Part shown: piece after piece, positions 8,430-16,987 of the stretch
How positions within the stretch are numbered: position 1 is the stretch's first letter
How the letters are laid out: each line of letters opens with the position of its first letter
Assembly: GCA_902363625.1 (NCBI GenBank)
Contig: CABJAS010000001.1
Location: 337,032 to 401,031, forward strand
Length of the DNA: 64,000 nt
Source of the DNA: Clostridiaceae bacterium
GTDB taxonomy: Bacteria; Bacillota_I; Bacilli_A; Erysipelotrichales; Coprobacillaceae
Direction: 5' to 3'
Notes under the pieces: model-generated
What the model was told of the DNA's origin: nothing
Databases searched by the model: none
Seen by the model: the letters and a program-made list of their open reading frames with translations, nothing else
Made by a program: the position numbers and the translations under genes

Positions 8430-9301
8430 TAGTATTTTTCCTTTCTATTCTTGATTTCATTTAAAAACTGTAAGTAATGCTGGTAACGTGATTGAGCAAT
8501 CTCTCCTGCTTCAACAGCTTCTTTAACCCTGCAATGAGGTTCTGAATCATGCAGGCAACCCCTGAATTTGCACTGCGCTGACAATTCAGCAAAATCATGG
8601 TAGGCAGTGGCCGCTTCTTCTTTGCTCATCTCTAATTCAAGTGAAGAAAAGCCAGGGGTATCAGCTACCAGTCCGCCAAGGATTTTCACTAATTCCACAT
8701 GACGAGTAGTATGTCGCCCTCGCCCTAAGGCTTTAGAAATTTCACTGGTTTCTAAATTCAAATGAATATTCAAGGCATTCAGCAGCGTGGATTTCCCTAC
8801 TCCGCTTTGTCCGGTAATGACACTTTCTTTTCCTTTGAATACCTCCTGAATCGCTTCCAAGCCACTCTCATCTTTTGCACTCAGCAAATGAATCTCATAG
8901 CCGCTTTTACGATAGTTTTCAATATCTTTTAATAAAGGATCATCAGAATCGATCAAATCTGCTTTAGTAATACATATCACCGGCTTAATTTTTGAAGCTT
9001 CAATCAACAAGAGAAATTTATCCAACAGAAGCGTTGAAAAATCCGGTTCTTTTGCCGATACGACAATGATTGCCTGATCGATATTGCTGATTGGCGGACG
9101 TACCAAAAAGTTACGCCGCTCTTTTACTTCCATAATATACCCGGCAGTTTTGTTTTCTATTTGAAAGACTACTTCATCTCCTACTAATGGTTTAAAATCA
9201 ATATTTCTAAATTTTCCTCGTGCACGGCATTCATAAATCATCTCATCGCTTTGCACATAGTAAAATCCGGATAAAGCTTTTATAATCTTTCCTTCTGGCA
9301 T
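8429..9301 (-). CDS. rsgA: Ribosome small subunit-dependent GTPase RsgA
   Basis: A late 30S assembly factor with GTPase activity stimulated by the subunit. The 290-residue protein shows the circularly permuted order of GTPase motifs: an N-terminal OB fold (1-70), then G4 (TKAD, near 115), G1 (GQSGVGKST, near 165) and G3 (DTPGF, near 208), and a C-terminal zinc domain with CKFRGC...HDSEPHC. The start has AAAGGAG seven bases upstream. It lies 11 bases behind the PASTA kinase gene, an arrangement conserved in Bacillus (prkC-cpgA). Confidence 0.97.
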   Translation of the reverse strand: MPEGKIIKALSGFYYVQSDEMIYECRARGKFRNIDFKPLVGDEVVFQIENKTAGYIMEVKERRNFLVRPPISNIDQAIIVVSAKEPDFSTLLLDKFLLLIEASKIKPVICITKADLIDSDDPLLKDIENYRKSGYEIHLLSAKDESGLEAIQEVFKGKESVITGQSGVGKSTLLNALNIHLNLETSEISKALGRGRHTTRHVELVKILGGLVADTPGFSSLELEMSKEEAATAYHDFAELSAQCKFRGCLHDSEPHCRVKEAVEAGEIAQSRYQHYLQFLNEIKNRKEKY

Positions 9302-9312
9302 AGTTTTCTCCT

Positions 9313-11193
9313 TTATTGACCCGTCGTCGGTGTATCGGTATTCGGTTTATCGCTTGGGGTTTCCGTCTGCCCATTTCCCGGCGTAGTTGTATTTTCATTA
9401 TTATTTTGTCCGTTATTGCTGCTTCCGCCGCTATTATTTCCGTTGCTTGTGCCATTATTATCGTCATCATCAGGATCCTCGGCTGGAAGATCAGGCTTCT
9501 TATCATAATAATCGAGCGTAATAGCTTCACCTTTTTTATGAACGACTGTTCCGGCGCTTAATGATTGTCCTTCTACGACATTAATCTTCATATTTTGAAT
9601 CTGATAAATTGCTGTAGGGGCAGGTAAAACATTTAACGTCACAACAAAGCCCTGACTTTCTAAGTTCGCTTTCGCGCTAAAGACATCCATTCCTAAATAA
9701 TTCTCTACTTTGATGGATAATCCGCTTGAAACTTTCAGCGTGATAATTTTATTAGGTGCATCCGGAACAATCTTTTGTCCTTCATCAATGGATTGCGAAA
9801 TAACAGTTCCTTCGGCTTCCTCGCTCTCCTGTTCGATCACATTGACAACCATGCCCATATCATCTAATTCTTTTTTAGCGGTATCAATATTTTTCCCAAT
9901 ATAATTCCCAATTAAAATATATTTTCCTTTTGAAACCGTCAATCGCACTTCTGATTTTTCCTTGACCTCTTTACCAGATGATGGATTAACTGCAACAACA
10001 TGGTTTTCTTCATATTCATCAGAAACAGTATAGCTAATTAAATCGGAAACAACTAAATTACTTTTTTCCAATTCTGCTTTAGCTTCTTCTAATGTTTTTC
10101 CAACGACATTGGGAATTTCTACCAGCTTTTCTTTTTTCGCAAAAGGGTTCGCCATCACCACATAAAGTCCGACAACAAAAAGAATCACCGCAACCATTCC
10201 TGCATAAGCTGCCATTTTCATTTGCTTTTTCTTTTTAGCTTTTTTATCCTCTTCACTTACCACCGGCTCTGCCGCAGGGATTTCCGACTGGCTGTAAAAT
10301 TCCTCATTTCCAACCACAATCGTTGTATCATCATCTTCCTGACTGATAAACGTTATTTTTTCATCGTTGGGATGATCTAAAGCCTGTTTTAAATCCTCCA
10401 GCATTAAATTTGCATTCTGATAGCGATTCTCGACATTTTTAGCGGTTGCCTTGATAATGATGTTTTCCACAGACTGATAAATAGTCGGGTTGATCTCACG
10501 TACTGACGGTAATTCTTCCCGCATATGTTTTAACGCTATATTGACTGGTGATTCACCATTAAAAGGGACTTGTCCGACTAATAATTCATAAAACATGATT
10601 CCTAATGAATAAATATCGCTTTGAATCGTTGCTTTTTCTCCACGGGCAATTTCCGGAGCTAAGTAATGCAAAGATCCCATAATCGTATCAGCCTTCGTTA
10701 CATTAGTTACGGTTTGAACCGAAGCAATCCCGAAATCGGCGATTTTAGCGATGCCGCCATTCGTTACTAAAATATTTTGCGGTTTTAAATCACGATGGAT
10801 AATGCCGCATTTATGAGCGGCTGCTACTCCGGCAGCGACCTGTTTCATCACATCGATCGCTTCTGCCATATGCAAAGCACCACGCTTAAAAATAAGTTCC
10901 TTTAATGTCTGACCAGAAACATATTCCATGACAATGTAATATTTGCCGTTTTCTTCTCCCACATCATAAATTTCAACGATATTCTTATTGCTTAATGTTG
11001 CTGCAGCACTGGCTTCACGCTTAAAGCGCTGAACATATATTGGATCTTCGGCTAATACCTCACGCAATATTTTAACCGCGACTTCGCGTTTTAAAATCAG
11101 ATCTTCTGCCAGATAGACATCTGCCATTCCACCTTGACCGATGATCGCTTTGATTTCATAACGATCATCAATGATTCTATTTTGATTTGGCAT
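9313..11193 (-). CDS. prkC: Membrane Ser/Thr protein kinase with PASTA domains
   Basis: A Hanks-type kinase that senses peptidoglycan fragments and, in Bacillus PrkC, triggers germination and cell-wall responses. A cytoplasmic kinase domain (about 10-270) has the P-loop GQGGMADV, the catalytic HRDLKPQN near 128-135, DFGIAS near 153 and the APE-like APEIA. Then come a charged linker, one membrane helix (about 328-350), three PASTA repeats outside (about 358-550) and a tail of about 45 residues rich in Asn, Gly, Ser, Thr and Pro. The start is ATG 11193 with GGAAGGAGG upstream. The GTG- or ATG-like reading from 11217 lies within that site. It overlaps the phosphatase gene by 17 bases. Confidence 0.96.
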   Translation of the reverse strand: MPNQNRIIDDRYEIKAIIGQGGMADVYLAEDLILKREVAVKILREVLAEDPIYVQRFKREASAAATLSNKNIVEIYDVGEENGKYYIVMEYVSGQTLKELIFKRGALHMAEAIDVMKQVAAGVAAAHKCGIIHRDLKPQNILVTNGGIAKIADFGIASVQTVTNVTKADTIMGSLHYLAPEIARGEKATIQSDIYSLGIMFYELLVGQVPFNGESPVNIALKHMREELPSVREINPTIYQSVENIIIKATAKNVENRYQNANLMLEDLKQALDHPNDEKITFISQEDDDTTIVVGNEEFYSQSEIPAAEPVVSEEDKKAKKKKQMKMAAYAGMVAVILFVVGLYVVMANPFAKKEKLVEIPNVVGKTLEEAKAELEKSNLVVSDLISYTVSDEYEENHVVAVNPSSGKEVKEKSEVRLTVSKGKYILIGNYIGKNIDTAKKELDDMGMVVNVIEQESEEAEGTVISQSIDEGQKIVPDAPNKIITLKVSSGLSIKVENYLGMDVFSAKANLESQGFVVTLNVLPAPTAIYQIQNMKINVVEGQSLSAGTVVHKKGEAITLDYYDKKPDLPAEDPDDDDNNGTSNGNNSGGSSNNGQNNNENTTTPGNGQTETPSDKPNTDTPTTGQ

Positions 11194-11926
11194 TAAGGTC
11201 GCCTCCTTCCACTTCAATCAATGCAACACTGATATTGTCACTTCCGTTTTGCTTCAATGCCAGCTGGATCAGACAGTGACATTTATTTGCCACTGTCCCC
11301 TTACTCATGACAATCTCTCTGATTTGTTCATCACTCACGGCATTATATAAGCCATCACTACATAGCAGTAAATAACCCGGCTTTAAGCTGTATTCTTGAA
11401 TAAACACTTCGATTTTTTCATTAATTCCGACCGCTTTCATCAAAACATTGCGTTTTGGATGAAATTTGGCTTCTTCTTTAGAGATTACCCCCGATTTGAT
11501 CAGTTCATTCACAAACGTATCATCATCTGTCAGCTGAGTAATTTCATGATGAATATGATAGCAGCGGCTGTCTCCGATATTACCGACATATACTTTATCC
11601 TGATAAATCAGCGCTACGACAATCGTCGTTCCCATTCCGGCATGCAAGGGTGAGGTTTGAGCTTGTCTTTTAGTGACTTGATTTGCTTCTTTAATCGCGT
11701 CCTTCAGCCATGACTTGGCTTCTTCGCTTGAAATAAAACCCGGCATCATTTTAAAACAATCCACGAGATATTCACAGACGATCTTGGAAGCAAGTTCACC
11801 CGAATTATGACCGCCCATGCCGTCACAAACTAAAGCCAGCAATTGTCCGCCGCGCGTGTTGACAATCGCCACTTTATCCTGATTGGATGTACGTCTTCCT
11901 ATATTTGTCTCATCAAATACTTTCAT
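11177..11926 (-). CDS. prpC: PP2C-type Ser/Thr protein phosphatase (Stp/PrpC)
   Basis: Removes phosphate from substrates of the adjoining PASTA kinase and from the kinase itself. A 249-residue PPM fold with the metal-binding aspartates in NQDKVAI (about 15), the signature CDGMGGHNSGELAS (about 34-47), GMGTTIV near 97, GNIGDSRCY near 114 and CSDGLYNAV near 190, and GSDNISVALI near 235. It is encoded 4 bases after rlmN and overlaps the kinase gene, so the antagonist pair is translated together. GAGGTGAG upstream supports the ATG. Confidence 0.96.
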   Translation of the reverse strand: MKVFDETNIGRRTSNQDKVAIVNTRGGQLLALVCDGMGGHNSGELASKIVCEYLVDCFKMMPGFISSEEAKSWLKDAIKEANQVTKRQAQTSPLHAGMGTTIVVALIYQDKVYVGNIGDSRCYHIHHEITQLTDDDTFVNELIKSGVISKEEAKFHPKRNVLMKAVGINEKIEVFIQEYSLKPGYLLLCSDGLYNAVSDEQIREIVMSKGTVANKCHCLIQLALKQNGSDNISVALIEVEGGDLNAKSK

Positions 11927-11930
11927 GTTC

Positions 11931-12962
11931 TCACCTCTGGAATTTTGCTCTTAACTGACCACAGGCCCCATCAATATCTGCCCCATGCTCACGGCGAATC
12001 GTCGCTCTTACCTTTAATCTTGCTAATTCGTTATAGAATGCCTCAATTGTTTCTTTGCTTGCTGATTGATAGCCATGTTCATCCACACTGTTATAAGGGA
12101 TGAGATTAACATAAGCATTTAACCCTTTCACATAATGAGCCAGCTGTCTGGCACAAACCAAACTGTCATTGACATCTTTTAATAAGATATACTCAAATGT
12201 AATGCGTCGATTCGTTTTTTCACTGTATCTTTTGATCGATTGTCTTAGTGTATCCATCGGATATTTTTTATTGATGGGCATTAGCTGATTACGAATTTCA
12301 TCATTAGGAGCATGCAGTGAAATCGCTAAATTAGCCTGCAAACCTAAATCTCCATAAGCTTCAATTTTATCACATAGCCCGCATGTCGACACTGTGATAT
12401 GGCGTGCCCCGATCGCTAAGCCTTTAGGTTCATTGATCGTTTGAATGAATTTGGTCACTTCTTCATAATTATCAAAAGGTTCTCCGGTTCCCATCACCAC
12501 AACATGGCTTACACGTTCACGCTCTTCCAACAAATCAAATTGAACGTGCATGATTTGGGCAACCATTTCTCCCGAAGTAAGGTTACGCTGTTTTTTCAAC
12601 AGCCCGCTCGCACAAAAAGAACACCCCATATTACATCCTACTTGGCTTGTGACACAGACCGAATTCCCATATTCCATGCGCATCAGCACAGTTTCAATCA
12701 GATGCCCATCCATCAATTCAAATAAATATTTTGTTGTCCCATCTTTTGATACTTGTTTTTTCTTAACCTTTAAAAAGTCAATCACAAAGCTTTCCTGCAG
12801 CTTTGCCTGCAAATCCTTATTTAAGTTCGTCATTTCTTTGAAATCCTTGGCAAACTTGACATACAGCCAGTCAAAGACCTGCATCGCTCTGAATTTCTTT
12901 TCATTTAAAGATAAAAAGGCTTCTGTTAGTTCCGTTAAATTATAATCATAAATTGCTTTCAT
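11931..12962 (-). CDS. rlmN: Dual-specificity rRNA/tRNA adenine-C2 methyltransferase RlmN
   Basis: Radical SAM enzyme that methylates C2 of A2503 in 23S rRNA and A37 in some tRNAs. The 343-residue protein has the iron-sulfur motif CNMGCSFCASG (about 109-119) and the family's two catalytic cysteines, one in STCGL (about 200) downstream of GTGEPF and one near the C terminus in DIDGACGQLR. AAAGGAG lies seven bases ahead of the ATG. The gene overlaps the end of rsmB by 17 bases. Confidence 0.97.
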   Translation of the reverse strand: MKAIYDYNLTELTEAFLSLNEKKFRAMQVFDWLYVKFAKDFKEMTNLNKDLQAKLQESFVIDFLKVKKKQVSKDGTTKYLFELMDGHLIETVLMRMEYGNSVCVTSQVGCNMGCSFCASGLLKKQRNLTSGEMVAQIMHVQFDLLEERERVSHVVVMGTGEPFDNYEEVTKFIQTINEPKGLAIGARHITVSTCGLCDKIEAYGDLGLQANLAISLHAPNDEIRNQLMPINKKYPMDTLRQSIKRYSEKTNRRITFEYILLKDVNDSLVCARQLAHYVKGLNAYVNLIPYNSVDEHGYQSASKETIEAFYNELARLKVRATIRREHGADIDGACGQLRAKFQR

Positions 12963-14217
12963 TATCTGCTCCTTTAGTTAGTTTACACATATAGAATCCA
13001 TCACTGTGGTATTCATAAGGTAAAATCAGTTGTTCTTTTACACATCGCATATTTGGATGTAGCTTCATAAAGCTTTCCATCTGCATTTGATTTTCTTTTT
13101 TATTGATTGTACATGTACTGTATACCATGGTTCCTCCGGTTTTTAATAAATAATAGGCAACCTCCAGTAATTGTCTTTGCAGCGTAATGATCCCATCCAT
13201 AGAATCAGGCGCTTGATATTTGATTTCCGGTTTTCGTGCCACTACTCCCAGCCCAGAACATGGCGCATCCAATAAAAGATAATCAAACGTTTCATCCGGG
13301 TATACCGCTCTTAACTGGGTCGAGTCCATCGCATGTGCGGTGATGTTTAATGCTCCCAAACGCTCAGCATTCATTTCAATCAGCTGAATTTTATGTTCAT
13401 GAATGTCATAGGCCTCAATCTTACCGGTATTGTTCATCAGTGCGCTTAAATGCGTCGTCTTCGATCCTGGGGCACTGCACATATCAAGAACATAACTGTT
13501 TTCTTTCGGGTTCAAGAAACGTGCCACTAATTGACTGGATTCATCTTGGATCGTTACTTTTCCCGATTTAAAAAGTTCATGATGAGCAATGTTTCCTTTT
13601 TCAAAAAGGATGGCATCTTCACTTAAATTTCCAGCTTTAAAGATCGGATATTCCGCCAATATCTCATCACGGCTTGCCTTTAATGTATTCACTCTTCCCG
13701 CTAAAGAGGGCTTTTCTAAATAACTATGACAAATCTGAACTGCTTTTTCTTTTCCCAGCTGTTTATTTAATAGCTTTACCAGCCATAAAGGCGTTGATGT
13801 TTCAATGCTTAAATAATCTAATTCATCTTTTGCTTCAATCGGACGTACGCCTTGACGTATGAAATTTCTTAAAATCGCATTCATCAGCTTTGAACGCTGC
13901 ATACCGTATTTCTTTTTAATCATATCCACGGCTTCATTGCATACCGCATAGGTGGGAATCTTCGTTAAAAAGATCAGCTGATAAAAAGAGATCAGCAAAA
14001 CTGCCCGCTCATAAGCTTTGATCTTGCCATGAACAAACGGCTCTAATTGATACATCAAATAAATTTCATTTTGCACCGTTCCATAAACGATACGGGTAAT
14101 CAAATCTTTATCTTCACGTGATAAAGGTGTTTTTTCCAAAGCCGCATTGAGTTCTATATTTAAATAGCTTTGTTTAGTTTGATAATGGTATATGATATCT
14201 GCCGCAACTTTTCTCAT
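12946..14217 (-). CDS. rsmB: 16S rRNA m5C967 methyltransferase RsmB
   Basis: Methylates C967 of 16S rRNA. The 423-residue protein has an N-terminal NusB-like RNA-binding domain (about 1-130) and a SAM-dependent methyltransferase domain with DMCSAPGSKTTHL (about 243-255), the helper cysteine in DAPCSGLG (about 315) and the catalytic cysteine in YSTCTINKKEN (about 365). Its ATG overlaps the stop codon of the Sel1 gene as ATGA. In Bacillus, fmt directly precedes it; here it does not. Confidence 0.96.
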   Translation of the reverse strand: MRKVAADIIYHYQTKQSYLNIELNAALEKTPLSREDKDLITRIVYGTVQNEIYLMYQLEPFVHGKIKAYERAVLLISFYQLIFLTKIPTYAVCNEAVDMIKKKYGMQRSKLMNAILRNFIRQGVRPIEAKDELDYLSIETSTPLWLVKLLNKQLGKEKAVQICHSYLEKPSLAGRVNTLKASRDEILAEYPIFKAGNLSEDAILFEKGNIAHHELFKSGKVTIQDESSQLVARFLNPKENSYVLDMCSAPGSKTTHLSALMNNTGKIEAYDIHEHKIQLIEMNAERLGALNITAHAMDSTQLRAVYPDETFDYLLLDAPCSGLGVVARKPEIKYQAPDSMDGIITLQRQLLEVAYYLLKTGGTMVYSTCTINKKENQMQMESFMKLHPNMRCVKEQLILPYEYHSDGFYMCKLTKGADNESNL

Positions 14218-14654
14218 TGTTTCCCCCTAAAACGGTCAAAAAAACTTTTCTTATATACTTTTCGAATAAATCGCTTGGCATCCACATCCGTTTTTGCCGC
14301 TTCTTCCATCAGTGCTTTTCCGATTTCCTCATCCTGTGTTACCCCTTCACCTCTGTAATAGCAAAGGGCTAAATTATATTTGGACTGATCATATCCTAAA
14401 TCAGATCCTTTCTGATACCAAAAGACTGCTTTTTCTAAATCCTTAGTCACGCCATCGCCATTAGCATAACAGACGCCTAATGCCTGAATGCTTTGCACAT
14501 GTCCGCTGCTGGCTGCTTTTTTAAAACATTCAATCGCTTTATTCATATCCGGATCAATCGACTTTCCAGTATAATAAGCAAATCCCAGCTGATAGATCGC
14601 ATCAAGATTTCCTTTTGCCGCTTCCTGTTTTATCTTTTCTATTTTATTACTCAT
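14214..14654 (-). CDS. Sel1-repeat protein
   Basis: A 146-residue protein with three to four Sel1-like (TPR-related) repeats. The tell-tale blocks are AIYQLGFAYYTGKS, SIQALGVCYANGDGV and SKYNLALCYYRGEGV, each about 36 residues apart. No signal peptide, so it should stay in the cytoplasm and act as a scaffold for protein contacts. It lies in the place where Bacillus has def and fmt, 9 bases behind priA and overlapping rsmB by four. The start has TTAGGAGA upstream. The partner is unknown. Confidence 0.9.
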   Translation of the reverse strand: MSNKIEKIKQEAAKGNLDAIYQLGFAYYTGKSIDPDMNKAIECFKKAASSGHVQSIQALGVCYANGDGVTKDLEKAVFWYQKGSDLGYDQSKYNLALCYYRGEGVTQDEEIGKALMEEAAKTDVDAKRFIRKVYKKSFFDRFRGKQ

Positions 14655-14663
14655 GCTTTTCTC

Positions 14664-16862
14664 CTAAATTTGTGTATATGGATTAAAATCGATCATGACC
14701 GATACTTTTTCTTTTCTTTCCCTATTATAGTGCTGATGAATCGTATTCAAAGCATTCATCAATCCTTCACCGTTTTTATATTTGATTAAAATACGATAAC
14801 GATAATAATCGTTCATACGATAGATCAGTGATGGTGCCGGTCCTAAAATGGTGGCATGGGTGGCATTATTTTTTAGATACACCGCTATCTGCTGTGCCCG
14901 ATCCGTTACAATATTTTCGTCTTTCCCACGGATTTCCAAAGACACCATACGACAATAAGGGGGATAATTTCCATAATAACGATACTGAATCTCTTTTTGG
15001 TAAAAGGCAAGATAGTTATGCTGACCTGCCGATTGAATCGCATAATGATCCGGATTATATGTCTGAATCACGACACTGCCGGTTTCTTCTCCGCGCCCGC
15101 TTCTGCCTGATACCTGACAAAGTAATTGAAAGGTACGTTCATTGGCTCGAAAGTCCGGCAGATTCAAAGTTTGATCGGCATTCAAAACACCGACAAAAGT
15201 CACGTTGGCAAAATCCAATCCTTTCGCAATCATCTGAGTTCCCAGCAAAATGTTGGCTTCCTGCTTTTCAAAAGCTTTCAAAAGATGCTCATGTGCACCT
15301 TTTTTCCGTGTTGTATCGACATCCATACGAATGACCTTGGCATTTGTAAATTCTTTTTGAATCATTTCTTCTACTTTTTGTGTCCCATATCCAACCGGAT
15401 ACATCGTTCGGCTCTGACAGTTAGGGCAGGTCGAAACAGGAGCCGCAGTATAGTCACAGTAATGACATTTCATCACATGTTCCTCTTTATGATAAGTCAA
15501 AGTGACATCACAATGCGGACATTTCACTACATGACCACAGTCCTTGCATTGCAGGTAATTAGAATAGCCGCGCCGATTCAGCAATACGATCGCCTGATGA
15601 TTTTGGTCAATGCATTCCTGCAAACGCTGACGCATCGTTCGTGAAAACAAAGAATAGTTTTTTGCTGAAACCTCTTTTGCCATATCGACAATCGTGACAT
15701 TTGGCATCGGCTGATTATTAATTCTTTTTTTCAGTTCAAACAGCTCATATGTTCCCTTTTTAGCGCGGGCATATGTTTCAATCGAAGGCGTCGCACTCGC
15801 TAAAACCAGTGGACAGCGATGGTACTCCGCACGAAAACGGGCAATATCCCGAGTATGATAGCGCGGCGCTGAATCTTGTTTGTAAGACTGATCGTGTTCT
15901 TCATCCATAATGATTAATCCGATATTTTCCAAAGGTGCAAAAATAGCACTTCTCGCACCAACCACAATCTTTACCTCATGTTTTAGAATACGTCGATATT
16001 CATCATACTTTTCCCCTTGGGACAAGCGTGAATGCAATACCGCCACCGCCGGACCAAAACGTTCTTTAAAACGTGTCACCATCATCGGTGTCAAGGCAAT
16101 TTCCGGCACCAGCATCATAACCGTTTTCTGTTGTGATAATACTTTTTTGGCAGCCTGAAGATATACCTCTGTCTTTCCTGATCCGGTCACCCCATATAAT
16201 AAACATACTTTATGTTTCCATTCATTCGTAATGCCCTCTACCGCCCTTTGCTGTGGCAAGGTGAGCTGCGGCCATACTTCTTTTGTCTTTATATCTAAAT
16301 AGTGATTGCGATATACCTCAACATCTAAAATATCGATCGCTTTGATTTCCGCCAGTTTTTTTAGTATCGCAGCTGAATAAGGCACTTCCTTTAAACGCAT
16401 CGGTCTTCGCAGTTCTTTAAGATAATCATGGCACGCTTTTTGCTTTGGTGTCATTTTGAGATCATCCCGATCCACCGCTTGAACATAACGTTCATATTTT
16501 TTCCCAACCCCGTTCTTACTGCTCGGTTTAAACTGAACTGGCAGCATCACCGACAGACAGCTGATTTTAGGAGAAAGTGTGATCTTGGACAAGTAATCCG
16601 CCACCTGCATCAGTTCACTATTCAGCAAGGGTTTTTCATCAATAATTTCACTAATCCATTTTAATGGATACCCATTTTCTGCTTCCAATTCTTTTTCATT
16701 CAATGTGGTTTCCGAAACACTTTCCACATAGCCGACCAAACTTTGAGAAGCAAACGGAACTTTCACTCGAATTCCTTTTGAGATCGGTAATTCACATAAA
16801 TAAGAAAAAGGTCGATCTAACGGATTGACTGGATGTTCAATTAAGACATCTGCTATATACAT
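14664..16862 (-). CDS. priA: Primosomal protein N' (replication restart helicase PriA)
   Basis: Reloads the replisome at collapsed forks through a 3'-to-5' helicase. The 732-residue protein has an N-terminal DNA-binding domain, Walker A GVTGSGKTEV (about 227-236), a DEEH box near 325, and a zinc region with paired cysteines (CKDC, CPHC, CHYC, CPNC, about 440-490). The ATG at 16862 has GGAGG eight bases upstream. The in-frame ATG at 16868 is only two bases from it and is less likely. First gene of the long operon that runs to the small protein after thiN. Confidence 0.96.
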   Translation of the reverse strand: MYIADVLIEHPVNPLDRPFSYLCELPISKGIRVKVPFASQSLVGYVESVSETTLNEKELEAENGYPLKWISEIIDEKPLLNSELMQVADYLSKITLSPKISCLSVMLPVQFKPSSKNGVGKKYERYVQAVDRDDLKMTPKQKACHDYLKELRRPMRLKEVPYSAAILKKLAEIKAIDILDVEVYRNHYLDIKTKEVWPQLTLPQQRAVEGITNEWKHKVCLLYGVTGSGKTEVYLQAAKKVLSQQKTVMMLVPEIALTPMMVTRFKERFGPAVAVLHSRLSQGEKYDEYRRILKHEVKIVVGARSAIFAPLENIGLIIMDEEHDQSYKQDSAPRYHTRDIARFRAEYHRCPLVLASATPSIETYARAKKGTYELFELKKRINNQPMPNVTIVDMAKEVSAKNYSLFSRTMRQRLQECIDQNHQAIVLLNRRGYSNYLQCKDCGHVVKCPHCDVTLTYHKEEHVMKCHYCDYTAAPVSTCPNCQSRTMYPVGYGTQKVEEMIQKEFTNAKVIRMDVDTTRKKGAHEHLLKAFEKQEANILLGTQMIAKGLDFANVTFVGVLNADQTLNLPDFRANERTFQLLCQVSGRSGRGEETGSVVIQTYNPDHYAIQSAGQHNYLAFYQKEIQYRYYGNYPPYCRMVSLEIRGKDENIVTDRAQQIAVYLKNNATHATILGPAPSLIYRMNDYYRYRILIKYKNGEGLMNALNTIHQHYNRERKEKVSVMIDFNPYTQI

Positions 16863-16886
16863 GTGCATTACCTCCCTATCTTAGTT

Positions 16887-16915
16887 ATTGTATCAAAAAG
16901 CGCGCTGAAATTCCA
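16887..16915 (-). promoter_or_regulatory. Probable promoter of the priA operon
   Basis: TACAAT (complement of 16887-16892) preceded by TGA, with TGGAAT 17 bases upstream. A second TATAAT lies at about 16925-16930 on the same strand without a good -35. Confidence 0.55.
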
Positions 16916-16962
16916 CTATTACCTATTATACCGCAAAGATATTTAATCTTTTTTAAAATTAT

Positions 16963-16987
16963 AAAAAAGCAGGCAGTTTTTAGCCTG
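16963..16987 (-). terminator. Terminator of the Y-family polymerase gene
   Basis: A short stem (CAGGC/GCCTG, loop AGTTTTTA) overlapping the stop codon, followed on the minus strand by a T6 tract. Confidence 0.65.

Noticed and set aside
14828..15644. Long open frames opposite priA (168 and 172 codons)
   Set aside because: They lie wholly opposite a recognised gene with intact motifs, have no ribosome binding sites and overlap each other. They are shadows.
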